Both the position numbers and the translations under genes were made by a program. Under the pieces are notes generated by a model. The model did no database searches. It was given only the letters and a program-made list of their open reading frames with translations, and had not been told where the DNA came from. Positions 17,579 to 26,725 of a stretch of 61,414 nucleotides of DNA are shown piece by piece. The stretch comes from REEB95 sp963762425 (lineage in GTDB: Bacteria; Pseudomonadota; Alphaproteobacteria; ATCC43930; CGMCC-115725). The stretch lies in NCBI GenBank assembly GCA_963762425.1, contig CAVXKY010000016.1, positions 1 to 61,414 on the forward strand, read 5' to 3'. Each line of letters opens with the position of its first letter. Within the stretch, counting starts at the first letter, position 1.

Positions 17579-18231
17579 GGGCTGCCTCGCGGAAACGCTC
17601 GATCCAGCCGCCCAACTCGGCGCTGCGCGTCTTGAGCGCGACGCGGTTGACGATCAGGCGCGAGCTCACATCGGCGATGGCCTCGATCTCGACCAGCCCG
17701 TTCTCCTTGAGGGTGCGCCCCGTCGCCACCAGATCGACGATGCGGCGGCACAGCCCCATGCTCGGCGCCAGCTCCATGGCGCCGTTCAGTTTAATGCATT
17801 CGGCCTGGACGCCGCGCGCGGCGAAATGACGCCGCGTGATCTCGGGATATTTGGTGGCGATCTGGACATGGCTCCAGCGCGCCGGGTCGTCGCGGCCCAT
17901 GATCCTCCTTGGGCGCGGCCACCACCAGCCGGCACTTGCCGACGTTCAAGTCGAGCGGCGCATAGACCTCGGGATACTCGAATTCCATCAGCACGTCGCT
18001 GCCCGAAACGCCCATATGCGCCGCGCCGAAAGCGACGAAGGTCGCGACGTCGAAATTGCGCACGCGGATGACGTCGAGCCCCGGCAGATTGGTCTTGAAC
18101 CGCAGCTTGCGCGTTTCGGGATCGTCGAACTCGCGCTCGATCTCGATCCCCGCGCGCCGCACCACCGGCACGACTTCGTTCAGGATACGCCCCTTGGGAA
18201 GCGCCAAGACCAGCGTTTCGTTACCCAACAC
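17568..18231 (-). CDS. hisG: ATP phosphoribosyltransferase, short-form HisG (frameshifted)
   Basis: First step of histidine synthesis, joining ATP and PRPP. GTG 18231 follows a GGGAG ribosome site and gives ETLVLALPKGRIL at the N-terminus. Motifs: GVSGSDVL, LDLNVGKCRLVVAAPKE, then after a frameshift near 17901-17909 (one extra base in GGAGG) MGRDDPARWSHVQIATKYPEI, the PRPP-binding region GAMELAPSMGLCRRIVDLVATGRTL, and EIEAIADVSSRLIVN. At about 220 residues it is the short form, which in other bacteria needs HisZ; no hisZ is in the window. Confidence 0.88.
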
Positions 18232-18259
18232 CTTGAACTCTCCCGAAACCGATGCGGAC

Positions 18260-18715
18260 TCAGCCCGCATCCTCAACCGGGTGGCTGGGGCGGAAACGGG
18301 TGGGCCAAGGCTCGCCGAAGTCATCTAAATGGCACAGGATGCGGCCGGATTCCAGCCGGATGCTGACGCCGCCGGCGAAATCGAGGTAAATCGCGCCCGC
18401 CCCCGCGCCGACCGCCAGCAGCACCAGCAGCCGCTCGGCCTCGCCGGGATTGAATCCCCGGCGCTTCACCCCGGTCACGTTGTCGATGCGCAAGCCGGTC
18501 ATCACCCGCTCGCGGCTTTCGAGCGGCGCCTTCGCGTCGTCCTCATGGCGGAAGCGGTTCGCCACCAGCACGAAGCGCCGCTCCTCGGGCTGGAACGCCA
18601 TGTCGCCGACCGCGACCAGCGCGTCCTGAAGGACGGCCGAGAGCACGGCCAAATCCTCCTCGTCCCCGGCCTTGAGACGGAGTTTCTTGTTACCGGTTTC
18701 GGGTTTTTCCGCCAC
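18260..18715 (-). CDS. DUF2948 family protein
   Basis: A 151-residue protein of the alphaproteobacterial DUF2948 family (LRLKAGDEEDLAVLSAVLQDALV, FVLVANRFRHED, and IRLESGRILCHLDDFGEPWPT near the end). Function unknown. It sits between murA and hisG in the conserved order, 9 bp after the murA stop. Confidence 0.85.
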   Translation of the reverse strand: MAEKPETGNKKLRLKAGDEEDLAVLSAVLQDALVAVGDMAFQPEERRFVLVANRFRHEDDAKAPLESRERVMTGLRIDNVTGVKRRGFNPGEAERLLVLLAVGAGAGAIYLDFAGGVSIRLESGRILCHLDDFGEPWPTRFRPSHPVEDAG

Positions 18716-18724
18716 GGAGCGGGA

Positions 18725-20014
<1,290 letters not shown>

Positions 20015-20017
20015 GGG

Positions 20018-20563
20018 CTAAAGCTTCGGCAGCGTCACGCCGCGCTGCTTTTGATACTTGCCGCCGCGGTCGGCATAGGACACTTCGCACACCTGGTCGC
20101 TCTTGAAGAACAGGAACTGGCAGATGCCCTCGCCGGCATAGATGCGCGCCGGCAAGGGCGTGGTGTTGGAAATCTCGATGGTGACGTGGCCTTCCCATTC
20201 GGGCTCCAGGGGCGTGACGTTGACGATGATGCCGCATCGCGCATAGGTGGATTTGCCGAGGCAGATCACCAGCACGTCGCGCGGGATGCGGAAATATTCC
20301 ATGGTCGAGGCGAGCGCGAAGCTGTTGGGCGGCACCACGCAGATGTCGGTTTCGCGGTCGACGAAGCTTGCGCCCGAGAAATTCTTGGGGTCGACCACGG
20401 CGCTATCGACATTGGTGAATATCTTGAACTCGCGGCTGACCCGCGCGTCATAGCCGTAGGAGGACAGGCCATAGGAGATGACGCCCTGGCGATTCTGCTT
20501 TTCGGTGAAAGGCTCGATCATGCCGCGGGCCTTCGCCATCTCGCGAATCCACTTATCCGGCAT
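20018..20563 (-). CDS. dcd: dCTP deaminase
   Basis: Converts dCTP to dUTP for thymidylate synthesis. Visible family segments: MPDKWIREMAKARGMIEPF, GLSSYGYDAR, FALASTMEYFRIPRDVL, CLGKSTYARCGI and the active-site strand TPLEPEWEGHVTIEISN containing the catalytic glutamate. I take the ATG at 20563 (MPDKWI); an upstream ATG at 20572 adds three residues. First gene of the minus-strand run that continues with murA. Confidence 0.95.
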   Translation of the reverse strand: MPDKWIREMAKARGMIEPFTEKQNRQGVISYGLSSYGYDARVSREFKIFTNVDSAVVDPKNFSGASFVDRETDICVVPPNSFALASTMEYFRIPRDVLVICLGKSTYARCGIIVNVTPLEPEWEGHVTIEISNTTPLPARIYAGEGICQFLFFKSDQVCEVSYADRGGKYQKQRGVTLPKL

Positions 20564-20641
20564 GATCGACATGAGGCTCTCCCGCAGGCTTTCAGTTAAG
20601 CCCGTTCTTGAGACGTTTTGTAATGGATAGCAGGCGGAGGC

Positions 20642-20842
20642 TCAAGCGGGACGCGGAGGCTTGCCCGGGGTTTGTGGCGCGGATTGCGGCGGATTGGCGG
20701 CGGACCGGTCCGTGGGGTTCTCGCCCTCCGCGCGGGCGCGGGCCTGATCCTTGCGCCTGGCGAGGTTGGCCCGGAGCGCCTCGGATAGACGCGCCCGCCG
20801 GTGCGCCGCCCGCGCCACCCCAGCGGGAACCCGTGCGGGCAT
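20642..20842 (-). CDS. small basic protein, LSEALRANLARRK type
   Basis: A roughly 66-residue Arg/Ala-rich protein with the core segment LSEALRANLARRKDQARAR, a motif I have seen in small uncharacterised alphaproteobacterial proteins. The tail is Pro-rich and disordered. Start could be ATG 20842 or 20863. It lies 110 bp from the truncated tRNA-Thr copy and may be co-transcribed with dcd. Confidence 0.5.
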   Translation of the reverse strand: MPARVPAGVARAAHRRARLSEALRANLARRKDQARARAEGENPTDRSAANPPQSAPQTPGKPPRPA

Positions 20843-20951
20843 TTGCCTGTCCTTTACGCCCATCGGGCTAGGGTGATGGCCGGGCGAAGTGGCGTCAAGC
20901 CGCCTTGCCAAGCCGGGCGCGGCTCGTGTATGTCCCAGCGTCATTCCGGCG

Positions 20952-20989
<38 letters not shown>

Positions 20990-21068
20990 GATTTTTACGT
21001 TTTAAATCAATGACTTATCAGAGACTTGGGTGGCCGGGCGAAGACAAAAATCGCCGGTTTTAGACACG

Positions 21069-21092
21069 GAGTCCTCCCGAAAATCCTCCCGG
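21069..21092 (+). repeat. putative integrase arm-type site, left copy 1
   Basis: The 24-base sequence beginning GAGTCCTCCCGAAAATCC is identical to 40037-40060 near the other island end. It is 80 bp inside attL. Direct repeats of this kind flanking the core are typical arm sites of tyrosine integrases. Confidence 0.6.
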
Positions 21093-21117
21093 ACGAGAAC
21101 CCCCAGTCTTTGATTCC

Positions 21118-21141
21118 GAGTCCTCCCGAAAGTCCTCACGG
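21118..21141 (+). repeat. putative integrase arm-type site, left copy 2
   Basis: A second copy of the 24-base repeat with two mismatches, 49 bp downstream of the first and in the same orientation. Immediately beyond it, 21147-21159 repeats 13 bases of the tRNA core (GAGCACTCCCTTG). Confidence 0.55.
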
Positions 21142-21174
21142 AGAATGAGCACTCCCTTGTTTTGGTGGTGCGAT

Positions 21175-21633
21175 ATGCCGAATATAGCACGATTGCTTCA
21201 TACATATTCAGCGACGTGGACAATGGCCAAAGGCGATTTGTTCGTTTTTTATCCTAGTGATGATCGTGTGGCGGCTGAACATGCGCGGTTCATCGTCGAA
21301 GGCGGCAAGACGTGGGACATCGATAAGAAGTGGAGCGTTCGTTACGACCCACCTCACCATCCTCAAATGCAGTACCACACTCATGTCATGCTTCGAGGGA
21401 ATGACGTGGCTATTATCAACCGCGATGGCTCCCCAAGCCATGGAACCTCGCGAGATAATGTGCCGGGATGGGTACTGACTAACATTAAGAAGCAACAACT
21501 GATTGAAAACCGGCTTTTGGTCGAAGCGGCATTTTCAGACCTTCAACTGAACGCAGGAATTATCGCGCGTGCCGAGAGGCATGCAAAAATCCGCGGTATC
21601 CTTAGCCAGATTATTTTAGACCGGCGACGGTAA
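21175..21633 (+). CDS. unknown protein near the left island end
   Basis: A 152-residue protein from ATG 21175 (MPNIARLLHTYS); an upstream ATG at 21145 would add ten residues read from core-like DNA and is less likely. It contains KGDLFVFYPSDDRVAAEHARFIVEGGKTWDI in scattered conserved-looking form, a His-rich centre (DPPHHPQMQYHTHVM) and GTSRDNVPGWVL. No family recognised. Moderate GC and codon use unlike the host core genes fit horizontal origin. Confidence 0.55.
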   Translation: MPNIARLLHTYSATWTMAKGDLFVFYPSDDRVAAEHARFIVEGGKTWDIDKKWSVRYDPPHHPQMQYHTHVMLRGNDVAIINRDGSPSHGTSRDNVPGWVLTNIKKQQLIENRLLVEAAFSDLQLNAGIIARAERHAKIRGILSQIILDRRR

Positions 21634-21679
21634 ACTCGGGTATTTCCGCAATAATTCCAAATGTAGAAAGGGGAATGGG

Positions 21680-22039
21680 ATGGGGTATGCGCTCAACGAG
21701 CTGGCTAACTTACCGATCGATGACAATGTGCATTTCTATATTTTCGTGGTGAACGGACAATATCACGAACCACTATATAAAATGATTCAAGAGAACTTCA
21801 TTACCATAGCCCAGAATATTGGAAGCAATGCAGTTATCGCTGTAGGTACTGACCCGAAGGCGTTTACCACTCAAGTGGCGCGAAAGTATCTTGGCGCCGG
21901 CAATAGCGACAACAGCTTTGTTAAAATCCTCCCGGCAATGCTTATTACCAATGCCCATCCAGACCAGTTAACAAAGGAAAGTGTGCGGCTTATTGTTCCG
22001 TTACGAGATGCAGAGAAGGGAATCGAACCCTCGTCGTAA
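21680..22039 (+). CDS. unknown protein, probable partner of the preceding gene
   Basis: A 119-residue protein with an alternating strand/helix pattern (VHFYIFVVNGQYHEPLYKMI, IGSNAVIAVGTD, FVKILPAMLITNAHPDQL) that looks like a small alpha/beta fold. It lies 46 bp after the preceding gene on the same strand. A GAAAGGGGA ribosome site precedes two candidate ATGs (21675 out of frame, 21680 in frame). Function unknown. Confidence 0.5.
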   Translation: MGYALNELANLPIDDNVHFYIFVVNGQYHEPLYKMIQENFITIAQNIGSNAVIAVGTDPKAFTTQVARKYLGAGNSDNSFVKILPAMLITNAHPDQLTKESVRLIVPLRDAEKGIEPSS

Positions 22040-22353
22040 GCTTGGGAATCTTGGTACGCATCCCCGGGAAGTAACTATCTCTAATGTTTCAATAGCTTAC
22101 GATCATATAAAAGTGGCATGTGGTGATCAATTGTGGGCCGTTTGTATCTCGATTGGCTGTCGAAATGGCAATAAATGTCACTGCCCGCTTCGTTTGCAAC
22201 CGGGTGCGTTTGTGGTAGCTGCGCTCTACTCAGAGAAAAAATTAGACCCTGTACTCATAAAATAAAATTGGCGCGCAACGGTTGATCGATGTCTGCTTTG
22301 CCCCCGATAGCGGACATTAGACCGCAGTCTCGGAATGTCCGCTTTGTGCGGCG
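22040..22353. other. non-coding stretch with tandem palindromic repeats
   Basis: I see no convincing gene; a 94-codon frame at 21981-22265 overlaps the preceding gene and lacks coding features. The stretch contains an imperfect palindrome at 22289-22317 (ATGTCTGCTTT facing AGCGGACAT) and the left half of a second, similar palindrome at 22334-22350, which is split by the IS30-family element. Confidence 0.5.
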
Positions 22354-23560
22354 GGTTCAACCGGTCATTGCAACACGCTCTAGTCTATCGGCAGGGCTTT
22401 CAAAGCCCAAGGTCTTTCTGGGGCGTTGGTTCAGGCGCAAGGCGATCTTGTTGAGGTACGCTTGAGAGTAGACCGATAGATCCGTTCCTTTGGGGAAGTA
22501 CTGACGCAGCAGGCCATTGGTGTTCTCGTTGCTGCCGCGCTGCCATGGGCTGCGCGGATCGCAGAAGTAGACCTGCACGTCGGTGGCGACCGTGAAGTTC
22601 TTGTGCTCGGCCATCTCCTTGCCGCGGTCCCAGGTCAGGGAGCGACGCAGTTCTGTCGGCAGTTTGTTCACCTGCTTGGAGCGCGCCGACCACGCTGGCC
22701 GTGTCCTTGCTCGGCACCTTGATCAGCATCGCAAAGCGCGACTGCCGTTCCACCAGTGTCGCAATGTGGGTGTTATTCCCGCCCGAGAGCAGATCGCCTT
22801 CCCAGTGGCCCGGCACGGCGCGGTCCTCCACCTCGGCTGGGCGTTCGCGGATCGAGACCGCATCGGCGATCTGCCCCAGCCCGTTCTTCGCCGTGCCGCC
22901 TTTGGCCTGGCGCATCTGCCGTCCGTACGAAGATGCGCGATCAGCTCTTTTTTAAGCACCCCGCGCGCTTGAACGAACAGGCTGCGATAGATCGTCTCGT
23001 GAGATATCTGCATGTCCTGGTCCAGCCGAACTCCCGCTTCAGCCACCCCGCGATCTGCTCCGGCGACCATTGGTGCGCAAGCTTCTGGGCGACACGCCAT
23101 CGTAACTGGGGATGGCTCGCCAGGCGACAAGGTTTCGGACGCAACGCCCGATCCCAGGCGCGCCGGTCGGCCTCGCTCGCCCGATAGGCCCTCTCCCGCC
23201 ATTGCGTCTGATCTCCCGGCTCACCGTCGATGGCGCTCGCCCAAGACCGGCCGCAATCCGGCGCATCGACCGGCCAGCCGCCAACCCACGCGAGATTTCT
23301 TCGCGCTCATCAAGCCTCAGCGCTACCGCAGCTCTCCGCCGCGCCGCCGGGACGATGCCTCCATTGAGCGCCAGAATCCGATAGACCCCGCTCTTGTTCC
23401 TGCCTCCAGCGCTCGGGCAATCTCGGCAACGCACTGGCCACTCTTCCAGCGCTCCCAAAGCTCTGCCTTCTGCTGCGGCGTAAACCATCGGTCGATCTCT
23501 TCCATGCGCCTACCTCCTCATCCGAGCAGATTAGAAGGTGTTGCATCGACCGGTTGAGCC
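22354..23560 (-). mobile_element. IS30-family insertion sequence, about 1.2 kb
   Basis: Terminal inverted repeats are visible at 22354-22387 and 23527-23560: both begin G-G-(T/C)-TCAACCGGTC and share TGCAACAC and TCTA blocks. Between them lies a frameshifted IS30 transposase. Size and layout match the family. Immediately outside are the two halves of a palindrome (AATGTCCGCTTTG at 22334 and AAAAGCAGACATT ending 23580), so the element appears to have entered the loop of that palindrome. Confidence 0.85.
22357..23505 (-). pseudogene. IS30-family transposase, multiply frameshifted
   Basis: Read through several frame changes from ATG 23505, the product shows the N-terminal HTH (WFTPQQKAELWERWKSG), a second HTH (GRSMRRIAAGLGRAPSTVSREI), then ISHETIYRSLF and the DDE catalytic domain: VPGHWEGDLL (first Asp), SLTWDRGKEM (second Asp), and NENTNGLLRQYFPKGTDL (Glu). 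It ends RPRKTLGFESPADRL. All three catalytic residues are present, but at least four frame changes (for example near 22670, 22915, 23145 and 23320) prevent a full-length product if the sequence is right. Confidence 0.8.
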
Positions 23561-25310
23561 GGCAGCCAAAAGCAGACATTAGCCGTTCGGAAATTCCGCG
23601 GCTCAGAATTGCCAGCGCGCGCCGGCGAAGACGATGTGGTCGACCGACTTGCCGAGGCCGAGCGAGAGCTTGTAGTCGGCGTAGACGTCGAGCGTGTCGC
23701 TCATGTACGCGGTGACCGCGGGACCCATTGTCAGAGTGTTGCGCGCCGGGCTTACGCCCGCCGCCGAGACCGGACTACCGGCGGGGGTGACGAGGGTCAG
23801 GTTTTGTGAGACCGACAATAGCTCGCGGCTGTATTCGAGCCTGAACTCCGGCACGATACGCATGCCGCTATCGGTATAGAAGGGCTTGTAGGCGGAGATG
23901 CTCACCACCGGCTGAAGGCTGTTGGTGTGGGTGTCGGGCGAGGAGAGGTCGAAACCCGAAGCGCCCGATCTCGTTGTAGCTCGTCTGGTCGAGGTGGAGA
24001 TATTGGAAGCCCGCGCGCGGCACCAGCGTCCAATCGCCGGTGGGCATGTCATAGCCCACTTGCGCCGCCAGGCTCTCCTCGAAGCCGTTGTGGCTCTCGG
24101 TGGCGTTGGTGCCGAGCGCGGCGACCGGGCGCGTGGTGGTGATGCGGTCATAGGCAAATCCCGCCACGGCGTCGATGTGGACCCGCGGCGCGGGATTGTA
24201 GGACGCGTAGCCCAAAATCCGCGGCGTGTCGATGTCGCCGCCGCCGCCGCCGGTCTGGCTTATGAAGCTGTGGCTGTAGCCGCCGGCCACGCCCAAAATC
24301 AGGTTCCGGCTCACATTCCGGTCGATGCCGGCGATGAACCCGCCCGCGTTCTCGCCATAGGCCGGGTTCGATCCCTGCCCATGGACCGAGAGGAAATTGC
24401 CGATCGCCCGCACCCAGCCGCCGTATTTGGCGATGGTGTCGGGTATATGGGTTCCCGCCTGCGCCAGCTGGCCGATATTGCCCGAGAACGCCACTTGCAT
24501 CGGCTGCGCCATGGCCAGCGCGGTCTCGACATTGTTCGTGCCCTCGCCGCTCGCGTAGTTGTTGAGATAGGTGAACACCTCGCCGGAGCCGCCGAAGGCG
24601 TTGCCGAGGATCGAATTGGTCACGCCGGTGAACACGCCGGTGGGGGTGCCGACGGTCTGCGTCACGCCGGTCAACACCACATCGTTCGCGTAGCCGGGCG
24701 GGCTGTACTCGATGGTCTGGCCGGTTACGCCGTTGCCGCTGCCGGTGACGCCCGAGAAAGTGCCGCTGAGGCCAGTGGAGGAGAGGATAGTGTAGACCGT
24801 GCTCGAGTTGTAGGTGCCCGGGTCATAGACCAACTTCAGATTGCCGGCGAGCGAGGCCGTGCCGCCGACCGCGAGCTTCGAGGCCGTGGTGGGGTTGACC
24901 TCGATCGCCAGCGTGCCGGTGCTCGCTTGGGTGTAATTGCCGGTGATATTCAGCACGCCGGTCCCGGACAGGGTGGGATAGATGGTGGCGTTGCCGGTGG
25001 TGAGGTAGCGCTGTTGATGATGGTGCCGTAGCCGGTGAGCGTATCGCCATGGGATGAGAATGCCACCGTGCCAATGAGCGTGCCGCCGGTCTCGTCGATG
25101 GTGACGGCATTGTCCGCGCCGCTCAAATTGATCGCGTAGCCGATAGCGTCGTTGATGGTGCCGGCATTGGTGATGCCGCCCTGGAAACTGGCTCCGCTGA
25201 TCTTGATGCCGGTGAGGCCCGAAATCGTGCCGCCGGCGGCGTTGATGATGCTGCCCGAGAAGGTCCCCCCGTTAGATATCAGGATGCCGTATTGTCCTCC
25301 GGTAATCGTG

Positions 25311-25877
25311 CCGGCGTTGTAAATGCCGCCGATGGAGCTCGGGCCGGTGATCGAGATGGCGGTGCCGGCGGCATTGATGAGCTTGCTGGCGCTGTCGACA
25401 AAGATGCCGCCGACGATAATGCCGCTGTCGAAAATGCCGCCGGTGATGGTGCTGGAAGAGATGTCGATGCCGGTCGCGGCCGCCGAGGAGATCGTACCGG
25501 CATTGGAGATGTTGCCCGTGAAGCTCTTGACGTCGTAAACGTAAATGCCGCGGGTGTACCCCGAAATCGTGCCGCCGGCGTTGTTGACGATGCCGCCCGT
25601 GAAGGTCGAGACGCCGTTGACGCCGATGCCGTTATAGACCCCCGAGACCGTGCCGCTGTTGGTGATGCCGCCCAGGAAGGTCGAGCCACTTATGTAGATG
25701 GCGGTCGGGCCGCTCAACTTGCTAGTGCTGTCGATCTTGATGCCGCGGGACGAGGCGGCGATGACGCCGCTGTCGGTGATGCCGCCGGCGATGGTGCTGT
25801 TGACGATATCGATGCCGGTCACGGCCGAGATCGTGCCGGCGTTGGAGATGTTGCCGGTGAAGGTCGAAACGTTGCCG
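25311..25877 (-). repeat. passenger duplication, copy A (intact frame)
   Basis: About 565 bp nearly identical to 26154-26725. Copy A lies inside an unbroken 319-codon stretch (24950-25909) of the autotransporter and encodes roughly nine beta-helix turns. Confidence 0.75.
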
Positions 25878-26153
25878 ACGAATATGCCGACGCCGCCCGC
25901 CGTGATCATGCCGCCGGCGCTGTTGACGATGCCGCCCGTGAAGGTCGAGACAAGATTGACGACGATGCCGTCGCTCCCGGCCGTGACCGTTCCCTTATTA
26001 GTGATGCTGCCCGAAAAGGTCGAGACGCCGTTGACGTTGATGCCGCCAAAACCCGCGCCCCCCGAAATCGTGGCGACGGTGGCGTTGGTGATGCCGCCCG
26101 AGAAGAACGTGACGCCGGTGACGTTAATGCCGTTATCGCCCCCCGAGATCGTG

Positions 26154-26725
26154 CCGGCGTTGTAAATGCCGCCGATGGAGCTCGGGCCGGTGATCGAGAT
26201 GGCGGTGCCGGCGGCATGATGAGCTTGCTGGCGCTGTCGACAAGGATGCCGGCCGAGGCGATAATGCCGCTGTCGAAAATGCCGCCGGTGATGGTGCTGG
26301 AAGAGATGTCGATGCCGGTCGCGGCCGCCGAGGAGATCGTACCGGCATTGGAGATGTTGCCCGTGAAGCCTTGACGTCGTAAACGTAAATGCCGGCGGGT
26401 GTACCCCGAAACCGTGCCGCCGGCGTTGATTGACGATGCCGCCCGTGAAGGTCGAGACGCCGTTGACGCCGATGCCGTTATAGACCCCCGAGACCGTGCC
26501 GCTGTTGGTGATGCCGCCCAGGAAGGTCGAGCCACTTATGTAGATGGCGGTCGACGCCGCTCAACTTGCTAGTGCTGTCGATCTTGATGCCGCGGGACGA
26601 GGCGGCGATGACGCCGCTGTCGGTGATGCCGCCGGCGATGGTGCTGTTGACGAAATGCGATGCCGGTCACGGCCGAGATCGTGCCGGCGTTGGAGATGTT
26701 GCCGGTGAAGGTCGAACCGTTGCCA
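26154..26725 (-). repeat. passenger duplication, copy B (decayed frame)
   Basis: The second copy, offset by about 843-848 bases from copy A. It differs mainly by one- and two-base insertions and deletions, for example a T lost in GGCATTGATGAG, so its frame is broken repeatedly while copy A stays open. Confidence 0.75.

Noticed and set aside
21981..22265. A 94-codon open frame beginning with an RRESNPRRK-like peptide.
   Set aside because: It overlaps the preceding gene. Its start resembles translated antisense of a tRNA T arm (22013-22045), yet no full tRNA cloverleaf can be built, so I list neither a gene nor a tRNA.
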